DNA of 64,000 nt from Microbacterium sp. 11MF (GTDB lineage: Bacteria > Actinomycetota > Actinomycetes > Actinomycetales > Microbacteriaceae): positions 1,254,467 to 1,318,466 of the forward strand of contig NZ_KB911459.1 of NCBI RefSeq assembly GCF_000383475.1, given 5' to 3'. Every line of letters starts with the position of its first letter. Position 1 is the first letter of the stretch. This document shows positions 47,080-56,748 of this stretch, piece after piece. The translations under genes and the position numbers were made by a program. The notes under the pieces are model-generated. The model searched no databases. It saw only the letters and a program-made list of their open reading frames with translations, and had not been told where the DNA came from.

Positions 47080-48471
47080 TCACTCGGATGCGTCGAGGGA
47101 CTCGAGCAGGAGCGCCTCGGACACCAGCGCGTGTCGGAACGTGTCCACGTGCAGGGATTCGTTCGGGCTGTGAGCCCGCGCATGAGGATCCTCCACCCCG
47201 GTCACGAGGATCTCCGCGCCCGGGAACTCGCGTACGAGGTCGGCGATGAAGGGAATCGATCCGCCCACGCCGATGTCGACGGGCGTGCGTCCGTAGCCGC
47301 TCTCGAGGGCGGAACGCGCCTTCTCGACGGCAGGGCCGGACGTGTCGACGAGGAACGGGTTGCCGAAGTCGACGTCGCGGAACGTGAGGCGTGCACCGAA
47401 CGGCGCGTGGGCGTGCAGGTGCGCCTCGACGGCGGCGAAGGCCTCGGCGGCGGGCTGGCCGGGCGCGACGCGCGTGCTGATGACGACCGTCACCTTCGGC
47501 GACAGCGTGTTCGACGCGTTGCGGACACTCGGAGCGTCGATGCCGGTGATCGTGATCGAGGGCTTGTTCCAGATGCGGCTCAGGATCGCGTCGCGTCCGA
47601 TCGGCGACACACCGTCGGGAAGCCCCGCCTCACTGCGGAGGGTCTCCTCGGTGTAGGGCGGGGTCGCGGCATCCCGGATCGCGAGACCGTCGACGGCCAC
47701 TGCGCCGTCCTCATCCCACAGCGTGGCCAGCAGCGTGACGGCTGCCATCATGGCGTCGGGCACCGCTCCGCCGAACATCCCGGAGTGGGATGCGTGATCG
47801 AGCGTCTCGATGTCGAGGGTGAACCGTGCGTTGCCGCGGAGCGAGACCGTCAGAGCGGGGGTCTCGGAGTCCCAGTTCCCCGAGTCTGCGACGACGATGA
47901 CATCAGCGCGAAGGGCATCGGCGTTGTCGCTCAGGAACGGCGCGAACGATGCGGAACCCGCCTCCTCCTCACCCTCGAAGAAGAGGTTCACGCCGAGGTC
48001 GAAGTCGTCGCCGAGCGCCTCCTTCATCGCCCGGAGAGCGCCGATGTGGGCCATGATGCCCGCTTTGTCATCGGCTGCGCCACGCCCGTAGATCCGGCCG
48101 TCGCGGAGCGTCGGCTCGAAGGGCGGGGACTCCCACAGGGACTCGTCGCCGACGGGCTGAACGTCGTGGTGCGCGTACAGCAGGATCGTCGGCCGGCCGT
48201 TGCGGGGTGCACGGGTGGCGAGGACGGCGGGCATCCCCTCCTCCCCCGTTTCGGGGATGACGGCCGTCTTGACCTCGACGCGTTCGAAGATGCCGAGGTC
48301 GTCGACGAGGGCCTTCACCGCGTCGGCGCTTCGCTGCACCTCGGCGCGGTCGAACCCCGGGAAGGCGACGGACGGGATGCGGACGAGGGAGCCGAGATCG
48401 GCGAGGGCGGCGGGGACCTGGGTGAGGGCCGCCTCCCGCACCGCGGCGGACCGAGAGGTGTCGGAAGTCAT
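47080..48471 (-). CDS. M20-family metallopeptidase (dipeptidase)
   Basis: This 463-residue zinc-dependent peptidase or amidohydrolase has YAHHDVQPVGD near residue 85 (zinc-ligand His, catalytic Asp), DGRIYGRGAADDKAG near 118-132 (bridging Asp), FFEGEEEAGSAS near 155 (catalytic Glu and zinc Glu), and HSGMFGG in the lid domain. The gene family includes cytosolic dipeptidases and succinyl-diaminopimelate desuccinylase; the PVGDESLW pattern favours a dipeptidase. The start at 48471 is supported by a -10 element 7 nt upstream; the open frame extends well beyond it without homology. Confidence 0.92.
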   Translation of the reverse strand: MTSDTSRSAAVREAALTQVPAALADLGSLVRIPSVAFPGFDRAEVQRSADAVKALVDDLGIFERVEVKTAVIPETGEEGMPAVLATRAPRNGRPTILLYAHHDVQPVGDESLWESPPFEPTLRDGRIYGRGAADDKAGIMAHIGALRAMKEALGDDFDLGVNLFFEGEEEAGSASFAPFLSDNADALRADVIVVADSGNWDSETPALTVSLRGNARFTLDIETLDHASHSGMFGGAVPDAMMAAVTLLATLWDEDGAVAVDGLAIRDAATPPYTEETLRSEAGLPDGVSPIGRDAILSRIWNKPSITITGIDAPSVRNASNTLSPKVTVVISTRVAPGQPAAEAFAAVEAHLHAHAPFGARLTFRDVDFGNPFLVDTSGPAVEKARSALESGYGRTPVDIGVGGSIPFIADLVREFPGAEILVTGVEDPHARAHSPNESLHVDTFRHALVSEALLLESLDASE

Positions 48472-48478
48472 GCGGGTA

Positions 48479-48484
48479 ATCTTA
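48479..48484 (-). promoter_or_regulatory. Leaderless -10 element of the M20 peptidase gene
   Basis: TAAGAT on the minus strand, exactly 7 nt before the ATG at 48471. No ribosome site lies between them. Confidence 0.5.
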
Positions 48485-48523
48485 TGTGGCACGCCTTTTC
48501 CGCCGATTCCGAGGAAGCGCCCC

Positions 48524-49084
48524 GTGGCACAGACACCTCCCCCTGCCGACACCGCCCCCGACGCCCCCACGGGCGCGGGGAAGAACCGCCCGACGCCGAC
48601 GCGCGCCGAGCAGGAAGCGGCACGGAAGCGGCCCCTCGTCGCCAACACCAAGGAGGCCCGCGCCCGCGCGAAGGCTGAGCTCGCTGCCCAGCGCGAGAAG
48701 GCCCGCGTCGGCATGGCCAACGGCGACGAGCGATACCTGACGCCCCGCGACCGCGGTCCCCAGCGCCGGTTCGCCCGGGATTACACGGACGCCGGCTGGC
48801 ACTTCGGCGAGCTCATCATGCCGCTGTTGGTGATCGTGATCCTCTTCGCGCTCGTTCCGAACACCGCGATCGTGTTCTACGCGTACGTAGGGCTCTGGGC
48901 TTATCTGCTTTTCGTCGTCGCGGACATGGCCATCCTCTCTCGCAAGGTGAAGAAGCTCGCCGCCGCGAAATGGGGTGACCGCCGCGAGAAGGGTCTCGGC
49001 TGGTACGCCGCGATGCGCTCCGTCCAGATGCGCTTCATGCGCCTCCCCAAGCCGCAGGTCAAGCGCGGCGAATACCCGCACTGA
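48524..49084 (+). CDS. DUF3043 membrane protein
   Basis: This 186-residue protein has a basic, Ala/Arg/Lys-rich N-terminal region (1-75; KRPLVANTKEARARAKAEL) and the core RDRGPQRRFARDYTDAGWH. Two membrane helices (about 103-120 and 123-143) and a basic C-terminus follow. This is the DUF3043 family of actinobacteria, whose function is not established. The GTG start at 48524 has GAGGAAG 6-8 nt upstream. It is divergent from the M20 peptidase with 52 nt between starts. Confidence 0.85.
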   Translation: MAQTPPPADTAPDAPTGAGKNRPTPTRAEQEAARKRPLVANTKEARARAKAELAAQREKARVGMANGDERYLTPRDRGPQRRFARDYTDAGWHFGELIMPLLVIVILFALVPNTAIVFYAYVGLWAYLLFVVADMAILSRKVKKLAAAKWGDRREKGLGWYAAMRSVQMRFMRLPKPQVKRGEYPH

Positions 49085-49090
49085 TCTCCG

Positions 49091-49132
49091 ACGACGAAGG
49101 GCCCGCACACGATCGTGCGGGCCCTTCGTCGT
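49091..49132. terminator. Bidirectional terminator between DUF3043 gene and pyrD
   Basis: A perfect 18-bp stem (ACGACGAAGGGCCCGCAC with its complement) has a 6-nt loop between converging genes. Transcripts on both strands end the stem in TTCGTCGT. Confidence 0.88.
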
Positions 49133-49151
49133 TCAGATGGGATGCCGCCTG

Positions 49152-50171
49152 TCAGCGCGCGAGGCCCCGGTTCAGCTGCCTTGCCCACAGGGGTCCGCGG
49201 TACACGAACGCGCTGTACCCCTGAACGAGGTCGGCACCGGCTGCGAGACGCTCGCGGACGTCGTCGGCCGTCTCCACTCCCCCGGCGGCGATGACGCAGA
49301 ACTCGGCCGGGACCGCGGCTCGGACGCGACGGAGAACCTCGAGCGAACGCTCGCGCAACGGTGCGCCGGAGAGGCCGCCCGCCCCCATCGCGTCGACGCG
49401 GGCAGCATCCGTCGTCAGCCCGGAACGAGCGATCGTCGTGTTGGTCGCGACGATCCCGGCGAGGCCGGCGTCCACCGCCATCCTCGAGATCCCGTCGATC
49501 TCGTCGTCGGAGAGGTCGGGAGCGATCTTGACGAGCAGGGGCGTGTCTCCTGCGGCATCCTTCACCGCCGTCAGCAGTGGCCGCAGCGTCTCGACCGCCT
49601 GCAGGCCGCGGAGCCCGGGCGTGTTCGGCGACGACACGTTGACGACGAGGTAGTCCGCGACCGGGGCGACCAGGCGGGTGCTGGCGACGTAGTCCGCTGT
49701 CGCATCCGCGACGTCGACGACGCGGGACTTGCCGATGTTGGCACCCAGGACCGGTCGCCGTCGGCGACGGCGCATACGAGCGAGCCGCTGCGCGACGACG
49801 GCAGCGCCCTCGTTGTTGAACCCCATCCGGTTGATGAGGGCGCGGTCCGCCGGCAGGCGGAACAGGCGCGGGCGGGGATTGCCATCCTGCGGGATCGCCG
49901 TCACGGTACCGACCTCGATGTGACCGAACCCGAGGGCATGCAAGCCGAGGGCGCCGATGGCGTTCTTGTCGAAGCCGGCGGCGATCCCGAACGGCGAGTC
50001 GAAGACGAGACCGAGCGCCTCGGTCCGAAGCTCCGGGGCCGGACGGGTCAGCGCCCGGGCCACAGCCGAGAAGGGCGGCACGGCGGCGACGCGGATGACG
50101 GCCATCCCGAGATGGTGGGCGGTCTCGGGATCGAGGCGACGGAGGACGAGGTCGAAGAGGAGTCGGTACAT
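49152..50171 (-). CDS. pyrD: Dihydroorotate dehydrogenase (quinone), class 2
   Basis: This 339-residue flavoprotein oxidises dihydroorotate to orotate in pyrimidine synthesis, giving electrons to quinone. The N-terminal amphipathic region MYRLLFDLVLRRLDPETAH marks the membrane-associated class 2. FGIAAGFDKNA near 72, NRMGFNNEGA near 125, VNVSSPNTPGL near 194 and the C-terminal GADLVQGYSAFVY are family motifs. Active-site Ser lies in NVSSPNT. A TAGGCT element 8 nt upstream on the minus strand (50180-50185) is a promoter candidate. Confidence 0.95.
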   Translation of the reverse strand: MYRLLFDLVLRRLDPETAHHLGMAVIRVAAVPPFSAVARALTRPAPELRTEALGLVFDSPFGIAAGFDKNAIGALGLHALGFGHIEVGTVTAIPQDGNPRPRLFRLPADRALINRMGFNNEGAAVVAQRLARMRRRRRRPVLGANIGKSRVVDVADATADYVASTRLVAPVADYLVVNVSSPNTPGLRGLQAVETLRPLLTAVKDAAGDTPLLVKIAPDLSDDEIDGISRMAVDAGLAGIVATNTTIARSGLTTDAARVDAMGAGGLSGAPLRERSLEVLRRVRAAVPAEFCVIAAGGVETADDVRERLAAGADLVQGYSAFVYRGPLWARQLNRGLAR

Positions 50172-50196
50172 CGGCTCCCAGCCTAGAGGTGAGCGC

Positions 50197-50670
50197 TCAG
50201 GCGTCCTGTCGCGGAACGCGCTGTGCCTGGTCTGCGCGGAGCAGAGCGATCGCGGCGTCGAAGTCATCGAGCGTCTCGAACGCCTGGTACACACTCGCGA
50301 ACCGGAGGTACGCGATCTCGTCGAGTTCGCGCAGGGGGCCGAGGATCGCGAGCCCGATCTCGTTCGTATCGATCTGCGAGACGCCCGTCTGACGCACCGC
50401 CTCCTCGACGGCCTGAGCGAGCATGGCGAGATCCGCTTCGGTGACCGGTCGACCCTGGCACGCCTTGCGGACGCCGGACATGACCTTCTCGCGGCTGAAC
50501 GACTCGATCACGCCGGAGCGCTTGATCACGTTCAGGCTCGCGGTCTCGATCGTCGAGAACCGGCCCCCGCACTCGGGGCACTGGCGACGACGACGGATGC
50601 TGAGTCCGTCGTCGCTCGTGCGGGAGTCGATGACGCGGGAGTCGGAGTGACGACAGAACGGGCAGTGCAT
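50197..50670 (-). CDS. nrdR: NrdR, repressor of ribonucleotide reductase genes
   Basis: This 157-residue protein has an N-terminal zinc ribbon (CPFC at residues 3-6 and CPEC at 31-34), joined to an ATP-cone domain ([24 protein letters not shown], cited by its ends, residues 48-71). NrdR senses dATP/ATP and binds NrdR boxes before nrd operons. No nrd operon lies in this window. It follows hisD by 13 nt on the same strand and precedes pyrD by 25 nt. Confidence 0.96.
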   Translation of the reverse strand: MHCPFCRHSDSRVIDSRTSDDGLSIRRRRQCPECGGRFSTIETASLNVIKRSGVIESFSREKVMSGVRKACQGRPVTEADLAMLAQAVEEAVRQTGVSQIDTNEIGLAILGPLRELDEIAYLRFASVYQAFETLDDFDAAIALLRADQAQRVPRQDA

Positions 50671-50683
50671 GGCGGCATCCAGC

Positions 50684-51985
50684 CTACGCGTCGAAGCGCG
50701 CCGTGACGGCCTCGCCGTGGGCGGGGAGCACCTCGGCCGTCGCGAGGGTCACGATGTCGTCGTGGACGGCCCGCAGTGCGTCGCGGTCGTACGTGATGAC
50801 CTGCTGAGGACGCAGGAAGGTGGATGCCGACAGCCCGGAGGCGTACCTGGCCTGACCGCCCGTGGGGAGCACGTGATTGCTGCCCGCGAGGTAGTCTCCG
50901 AGGCTCACGGGGGTCCACGAGCCGACGAAGACGGCACCCGCGTTGACGAAGTCCTCCGGACGAGGATCGCGCAGGTGCAGCTCGAGGTGCTCGGGCGCGT
51001 ACGCGTTGCTGAAGGCGGTCGCCGTCGCGAGGTCGTCGACGAGGACCACGGCGGACTGCACGCCGGCGAGGGCTTGGGCGACCCGCTCGGCGTGGTGAGT
51101 CGCCGCTGCGCGGCGCTCGACCTCTTCGACGACGGCTTCGGCGAGGCCGGCCGCATCCGTGACGAGGACCGCTGCGGCTTGCTCGTCGTGCTCGGCCTGG
51201 CTGACGAGGTCGGCGGCGACGAGACGCGCGTCGGCGGAGTCGTCGGCGACGATGAGGATCTCGGTGGCGCCTGCCTCGGAGTCCGTGCCGACCATGCCCG
51301 CGACGACCCGCTTGGCGAGCGCGACGAAGTTGTTGCCGGGACCCGAGATGACATCGACGGGTGCGAGGTCCAGCTCGGCCACTCCGTGCGCGTACGCCGC
51401 GACGGCGCCCGCGCCACCCATGGCATAGACCTCGGTGATGCCGAGGAGCTTGGCCGCAGCCAGGATGACGGGGTGCACCCGTCCGCCGTGGTCGCGCTGC
51501 GGGGGCGAGGCCAGCGCCACCTCGGCGACGCCCGCCACCTGCGCCGGGACGACGTTCATGACGACGCTCGACGGGTACACCGCCTTGCCACCGGGGACAT
51601 AGACACCCGCACGGCGCACGGGACGCCAGTACTGCTCCACCCGCGCGCCCGGACCGATATCGGTCACCACCGGCGAGGGCACCTGAGCGGCCGACGCGAG
51701 GCGGACCCGTGAGATCGCGTTCTCGAGCGCGCCCCGGATGGATGGATCGAGGGAGGCGAGCGCCTCGTCGAGGTGCGCGGCGGGAACGCGGATGGCGTGA
51801 TCGCTGACGCCGTCGAACCGTGCCGCCTGCTCGCGGAGCGAGACCTCGCCCCTCTCCGCCACATCTGCGACGACGGCGGCAGCCGTGGCCAATGCCTCAT
51901 CCCGCGCTGCGGTGGCTCGGGGAACGGCGGCGAGCAGGTCGGCCGGTGTGACGGCGCGACCCCGGAGGTCGATCGTGCGGAGCAT
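50684..51985 (-). CDS. hisD: Histidinol dehydrogenase
   Basis: This 433-residue zinc enzyme makes histidine from histidinol in two NAD-dependent oxidations. Motifs are [16 protein letters not shown] near residues 118-133, [14 protein letters not shown] near 215-228, and the C-terminal [16 protein letters not shown]. The start at 51985 has a GGAGGG directly before the ATG. TACCCT lies 6 nt upstream on the minus strand, which could equally be a leaderless -10. The rest of the his operon is not in this window, except that nrdR follows. Confidence 0.96.
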   Translation of the reverse strand: MLRTIDLRGRAVTPADLLAAVPRATAARDEALATAAAVVADVAERGEVSLREQAARFDGVSDHAIRVPAAHLDEALASLDPSIRGALENAISRVRLASAAQVPSPVVTDIGPGARVEQYWRPVRRAGVYVPGGKAVYPSSVVMNVVPAQVAGVAEVALASPPQRDHGGRVHPVILAAAKLLGITEVYAMGGAGAVAAYAHGVAELDLAPVDVISGPGNNFVALAKRVVAGMVGTDSEAGATEILIVADDSADARLVAADLVSQAEHDEQAAAVLVTDAAGLAEAVVEEVERRAAATHHAERVAQALAGVQSAVVLVDDLATATAFSNAYAPEHLELHLRDPRPEDFVNAGAVFVGSWTPVSLGDYLAGSNHVLPTGGQARYASGLSASTFLRPQQVITYDRDALRAVHDDIVTLATAEVLPAHGEAVTARFDA

Positions 51986-52005
51986 CCCTCCAGGGTAACG
52001 GCGGG

Positions 52006-53130
52006 TCAGCCTCGGGTGACGCCGGAGACGTCCGTGAGGTAACCGATGCGGCCGTCCTCGTGGCGGACCACGAAGGAATCGCCACGGTCCTCGATCACGA
52101 GCGCCCAGGCCGTCGGGCCGATGCGGAAGACCGGCGCGCCGCTCTCGTCGACGACGTCGCGCTCGACAGGAGCCAACGCCCAGAACGCCTGCTGGGCGGA
52201 AGCCGCAGCCGGAGCCGGCTCGTCGTCGTCGATGGGGTCTCCGTACGGGGCCGGGTCGGGATCGACCGACGGCGCCGCCATCGTGTACCGCGCGTCCGAG
52301 ATCGGCCGCGCCACGACCGGGCGCGCGCGACGGGCGACGCGGTGCGACAAGGTCTCGGCACGGTGCAGGAAGTCCTCGTGGAACGGCGGGATGAACGGAG
52401 CGAGGACGGTCAGCACGACGCCCGCAGCCATCAGAAGCACCTCGACCCAGACGACCCAGCTGCTGAGCCACACGCCGACCGCGACGCCGCGCGCGATGTT
52501 CGTCCACAACCAGCTCAACCACACGACCGCCGAAACGGCGAAGGCGACGGAGGCGAACTGGTCGATCCCCAGGGATCCGACCCGACGGATGCCGTCGGGC
52601 GAGAACCGGCGGAGCGTGATCAGGAACACCGCGACCGTGGGCGCGCCGATGGCGAGGACCCAGTCGATTCCCGAGGTCCAGACGCTCGTTCCGCCGAGGA
52701 GGCTCGTGTACTGGTTGTCGGCGTAGAGGGGGAAGAACGAGAACAGGAAGGCGAGCACCCACACACCGAGCAACGAGATCTCGCGGAGCGAGAACGGGCC
52801 GATGCCGTACTGCGGCGGGATGTGGCCTTCAGAGGCTTCGACCGTCGCCGGCTCGTCCGGAGACGGCTGCGGCTCGACGGGCGCGACCTGCGGCTCGACG
52901 TCAGCGACCGTATCGGCGGCGTCGTGATCGACCGATGCGGGCACGGCCTCCGCGGGGGAACCGGGGGCATCCGCGGCATCCGTGGAGAAGTCGTAGGCCT
53001 GGGTCTCCATGTCGAGAGTGGACGTCTCGTGCGGCGCGGCCTCGGGCGCGCGGACCACCGTGACGTCGAGGTCTTCGACGGGGCTCCCGGCGTCGTCCGG
53101 CGATTCGGGGTTCGTCTTCTGGTCGGTCAC
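52006..53130 (-). CDS. Conserved membrane protein of unknown function
   Basis: This 374-residue protein has an acidic, Ala/Pro/Glu-rich and probably disordered N-terminal region (1-105). Four or five membrane segments follow (about 115-245), beginning with LREISLLGVWVLAFLFSFFP, then a disordered linker and a small C-terminal globular part (about 315-374; FRIGPTAWALVIEDRGDSFV) ending in GYLTDVSGV. The latter could be a small beta-barrel. The GTG start has AAGGAG 5 nt upstream. It lies between dnaE and hisD on the same strand. The family is not recognised. Confidence 0.78.
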   Translation of the reverse strand: MTDQKTNPESPDDAGSPVEDLDVTVVRAPEAAPHETSTLDMETQAYDFSTDAADAPGSPAEAVPASVDHDAADTVADVEPQVAPVEPQPSPDEPATVEASEGHIPPQYGIGPFSLREISLLGVWVLAFLFSFFPLYADNQYTSLLGGTSVWTSGIDWVLAIGAPTVAVFLITLRRFSPDGIRRVGSLGIDQFASVAFAVSAVVWLSWLWTNIARGVAVGVWLSSWVVWVEVLLMAAGVVLTVLAPFIPPFHEDFLHRAETLSHRVARRARPVVARPISDARYTMAAPSVDPDPAPYGDPIDDDEPAPAAASAQQAFWALAPVERDVVDESGAPVFRIGPTAWALVIEDRGDSFVVRHEDGRIGYLTDVSGVTRG

Positions 53131-53194
53131 GATGCTCCTTCCGAACAGCGCTGATCAGCGCCGCCTGCGATCCTACCCGCGTCGTCTCAGCGAA

Positions 53195-56100
53195 TCAGCC
53201 CAGGCACTGCGGCCCGAGCAAGCCCTTCAACTCGCCGTAGAGGTCGACCGTCACCCCTACCTGGGCCGGGACCTCGAACACCTTCGCGACACCGCCGCGA
53301 TGCAACTTGAGGGTCACCTCGGTGTCGCCGGGATGGCGGTCGAGGACGGCGGCGAGCTGTCCGATCGTCGTCTCGGTCGCGCGGTGTTCGGGCAGCAGCA
53401 GGACGAGCGGGCCCGCGGCATCCACCGATCCGAGATCGGGGACGAACGCCGATTGACCGTGGAGGTTGCGGCCGTCGTCGCGCTGCGAGACGCGACCTCG
53501 AACGACGAGGATCGAGTCCGCCACGAGCATCGACTGGAACTCCGTGTACGTCTTGCCCATGAACATGACGGTCACCTCACCGTCGAAATCCTCGACGGTG
53601 ATCATGCCGTACGGGTTGCCGCTCTGCTTGGCGACGCGGTGCTGGACGCTCGTGACGAGCCCGGCGATGGTCACCGTGTCGCCGTCGGAGATGTCCTCCG
53701 ACACCAGCAGGTCGTGGATCGAGGTCGACGCGTGCTTGGCGAGCGGGATCTCGAGACCCGCGAGCGGGTGATCCGAGACGTAGAGACCGAGCATCTCGCG
53801 CTCGAAGGCGAGCTTGTCCTTCTTCGTCCATTCGGGCCGCTCCGGCACGCGCGCGACCTGCTGCGGCTCGTCGTCGCCCCACAGGCTGTCGAAGTCGAAG
53901 CCGACCTCGCCGTTCGCTTCGCGGCGCTTGTCGAGGACGGCCTGTTCGACCGCATCCTCGTGGATCTCCATGAGGGCACGCCGGGTCGATCCGAGCGAGT
54001 CGAAGGCGCCGGCCTTGATGAGCGATTCGACGGTGCGCTTGTTGGCGACGTGGACCGGGACCTTGCCGAGGAAGTCGTGGAAGCTCGCGTACGGACCGTC
54101 CGAGCGGGCCGACACGATCCCGTCGACGACGTTCGTGCCGACGTTGCGGACGGCGCCGAGGCCGAAACGGATGTCCTCGCCGACGGCGGCGAAGAACCGG
54201 ATGGACTCCCCCACGTCGGGCGGCAGCACCCGGATGCCCATGCGGCGGCACTCGTTGAGGTAGACCGCCATCTTGTCCTTCGAGTCGCCGACGCTCGTGA
54301 GGAGGGCGGCCATGTACTCGGCGGGATAGTGCGCCTTCAGGTAGGCCGTCCAGTAGGAGACGAGGCCGTACGCGGCGGAGTGGGCTTTGTTGAACGCGTA
54401 GTCCGAGAACGGCAGGAGGATGTCCCACAGGGACTTGATCGCCGCTTCGCCGAAGCCGCGCTCCTTCATACCGCCCGAGAAGCCCTCGTACTGCTTGTCG
54501 AGCTCGGACTTCTTCTTCTTGCCCATCGCCCGGCGGAGGATGTCGGCCTGACCGAGGGAGAACCCGGCCACCTTCTGCGCGATGGCCATGACCTGCTCCT
54601 GATAGATGATCAGGCCGTAGGTCGTGTCGAGGATGTCCCGCAGCGGTTCTTCGAGCTCGGGGTGGATCGGGGTGATCGGCTGGACGCCGTTCTTGCGGAG
54701 CGCGTAGTTGGTGTGCGAGTTCGCACCCATGGGCCCGGGTCGGTACAGCGCGATGACGGCCGAGATGTCCTCGAAGTTGTCGGGCTTCATGAGGCGCAGG
54801 AGCGACCGCATCGGCCCGCCGTCGAGCTGGAACACGCCCAGCGTGTCACCACGGCTCAGGAGGTCGTACGCGGCACGGTCCTCGAGTTCGAGGTGTTCGA
54901 GGTCGAGCTCCTCGCCTCGGTTCGTCCGGATGTTGTCGAGCGCGTCCGAGATGATCGTGAGGTTTCGCAGCCCCAGGAAGTCCATCTTGATGAGCCCGAG
55001 CGTCTCGCACGACGGGTAGTCGAACTGCGTGACGATCTGGCCGTCCTGCTCGCGGCGCATGATCGGGATGATGTCGATCAGCGGTTCGCTCGACATGATG
55101 ACGCCGGCCGCGTGCACGCCCCACTGACGCTTCAGGCCCTCGAGTCCGAGCGCGCGGTCGAAGACCGTCTTGGCGTCGGGGTCGGTGTCGACGAGGGAGC
55201 GGAACTCGCTGGCTTCCTTGTAGCGCGGGTGCTTGGCGTCGAACATGCCGCCGAGCTCCATGTCCTTGCCCATGACGGGCGGCGGCATGGCCTTCGTGAG
55301 GCGCTCGCCCATCGAGAACGGGAAGCCGAGGACACGACCGGCATCCTTCAACGCCTGCTTCGATTTGATCGTGCCGTAGGTGACGATCTGCGCGACGCGC
55401 TCGGACCCGTACTTCTCGGTCACGTAGTCGATGACCTCGCCGCGGCGCCGGTCGTCGAAGTCGACGTCGAAGTCGGGCATCGAGACGCGGTCGGGGTTCA
55501 GGAAGCGCTCGAAGATGAGGCCGTGCTCGAGCGGGTCGAGGTCGGTGATGCGCATCGCGTACGCGACCATCGAACCGGCGCCGGAACCGCGGCCGGGACC
55601 GACGCGGATGCCGTTGTCCTTGGCCCAGTTGATGAAGTCGGCGACGACGAGGAAGTACCCCGGGAACCCCATCTGGAGGATGATCCCGGTCTCGTACTCG
55701 GCCTGCTTGCGGACGCGATCGGGGATGCCGCCCGGGTAGCGGTAGTGCAGGCCCGCTTCGACCTCCTTGATGAGCCAGCTGTCCTCGGTCTCGCCGTCGG
55801 GCACGGGGAAGCGCGGCATGTAGTTGGCGGAGGTGTTGAACTCCACCTCGCACCGCTCGGCGATCAGCAGGGTGTTGTCGCACGCCTCGGGGTGGTCACG
55901 GAAGAGCTGACGCATCTCCTGCGCCGTCTTGATGTAGTAGCCGTCGCCGTCGAATTTGAAGCGGTTCGGGTCGTCGAGGGTCGAGCCGGACTGGACGCAC
56001 AGCAGCGCCTCGTGCGCGTCGGCCTCGTGCTGGTGCGTGTAGTGCGAGTCGTTCGTCGCGACGAGCGGGATGTCGAGATCCTTCGACAGTCGGATGAGGT

Positions 56101-56713
56101 CGGTCATCACCCGGCGCTCGATCGAGAGGCCGTGGTCCATGATCTCGGCGAAGTAGTTCTCCTTGCCGAAGATGTCCTGGAACTCGGCCGCGGCCGCGCG
56201 GGCGGCCTCGTACTGGCCGAGCCGCAGGCGGGTCTGCACCTCGCCGGAGGGGCACCCGGTCGTCGCGATGAGGCCCTTGCCGTAGGTCTGTAGGAGCTCG
56301 CGGTCCATGCGGGGCTTGAAGTAGTAGCCCTCGATGCTCGACAACGAGCTGAGTCGGAAGAGGTTGTGCATGCCCTCCGTGCTCTGGCTCCACATCGTCA
56401 TGTGGGTGTAGGCGCCCGAACCGGAGACGTCGTCGCTCTTCTGGTCGGGCGATCCCCACGCCACGCGCGACTTGTCGCTGCGGTGCGTGCCGGGGGTGAC
56501 GTAGGCCTCGAGGCCGACGATCGGCTTGACGCCGGCGGCCTGGGCGGCTCGGTAGAACTCGAAGGCCGCGAACGTGTTGCCATGGTCGGTGACGGCGATG
56601 GCCGGCATCCCGTAATCGGCCGCCGCCTGCGTCATCGCGCCGATCTTCGCGGCCCCGTCGAGCATCGAGTATTCGCTGTGGACGTGCAGGTGAACGAAGG
56701 AGTCGGATGCCAC
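53195..56713 (-). CDS. dnaE: DNA polymerase III subunit alpha (replicative)
   Basis: This 1172-residue replicative polymerase is of the DnaE1 type. The PHP domain opens with FVHLHVHSEYSMLDG. Catalytic Asp residues are in MPDFDVDFDDRRRG near residue 410. Other marks are GPGRGSGAGSMVAYA near 375, the beta-clamp and helix-hairpin-helix region, and a C-terminal OB fold (TIAGLVTSVQHRV near 1013). The GTG start at 56713 is fixed by a -10 element 6 nt upstream. A PafBC-type box 8 nt further up suggests DNA-damage control. The start is divergent from the NUDIX gene. Confidence 0.97.
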   Translation of the reverse strand: MASDSFVHLHVHSEYSMLDGAAKIGAMTQAAADYGMPAIAVTDHGNTFAAFEFYRAAQAAGVKPIVGLEAYVTPGTHRSDKSRVAWGSPDQKSDDVSGSGAYTHMTMWSQSTEGMHNLFRLSSLSSIEGYYFKPRMDRELLQTYGKGLIATTGCPSGEVQTRLRLGQYEAARAAAAEFQDIFGKENYFAEIMDHGLSIERRVMTDLIRLSKDLDIPLVATNDSHYTHQHEADAHEALLCVQSGSTLDDPNRFKFDGDGYYIKTAQEMRQLFRDHPEACDNTLLIAERCEVEFNTSANYMPRFPVPDGETEDSWLIKEVEAGLHYRYPGGIPDRVRKQAEYETGIILQMGFPGYFLVVADFINWAKDNGIRVGPGRGSGAGSMVAYAMRITDLDPLEHGLIFERFLNPDRVSMPDFDVDFDDRRRGEVIDYVTEKYGSERVAQIVTYGTIKSKQALKDAGRVLGFPFSMGERLTKAMPPPVMGKDMELGGMFDAKHPRYKEASEFRSLVDTDPDAKTVFDRALGLEGLKRQWGVHAAGVIMSSEPLIDIIPIMRREQDGQIVTQFDYPSCETLGLIKMDFLGLRNLTIISDALDNIRTNRGEELDLEHLELEDRAAYDLLSRGDTLGVFQLDGGPMRSLLRLMKPDNFEDISAVIALYRPGPMGANSHTNYALRKNGVQPITPIHPELEEPLRDILDTTYGLIIYQEQVMAIAQKVAGFSLGQADILRRAMGKKKKSELDKQYEGFSGGMKERGFGEAAIKSLWDILLPFSDYAFNKAHSAAYGLVSYWTAYLKAHYPAEYMAALLTSVGDSKDKMAVYLNECRRMGIRVLPPDVGESIRFFAAVGEDIRFGLGAVRNVGTNVVDGIVSARSDGPYASFHDFLGKVPVHVANKRTVESLIKAGAFDSLGSTRRALMEIHEDAVEQAVLDKRREANGEVGFDFDSLWGDDEPQQVARVPERPEWTKKDKLAFEREMLGLYVSDHPLAGLEIPLAKHASTSIHDLLVSEDISDGDTVTIAGLVTSVQHRVAKQSGNPYGMITVEDFDGEVTVMFMGKTYTEFQSMLVADSILVVRGRVSQRDDGRNLHGQSAFVPDLGSVDAAGPLVLLLPEHRATETTIGQLAAVLDRHPGDTEVTLKLHRGGVAKVFEVPAQVGVTVDLYGELKGLLGPQCLG

Positions 56714-56719
56714 CCATCG

Positions 56720-56742
56720 AGTCTACGTTCCGGTTCTGACAC
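56720..56742 (-). promoter_or_regulatory. PafBC-type (RecA-independent) DNA-damage promoter of dnaE
   Basis: On the minus strand: GTGTCAGAA, 8 nt, TAGACT, then 6 nt to the dnaE GTG start. Spacing is identical to the uvrA and uvrB promoters. The box matches six consecutive core bases (TGTCAG) of TTGTCRGTG. Confidence 0.7.
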
Positions 56743-56748
56743 GGCGCC

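Noticed and set aside
53009..56293. Long plus-strand open frame of more than 1000 codons opposite dnaE
   Set aside because: It is antisense to a well-supported gene, has an implausible composition rich in Arg, Asp, Val and Leu, and has no recognisable domain. High GC content removes stop codons on the opposite strand.
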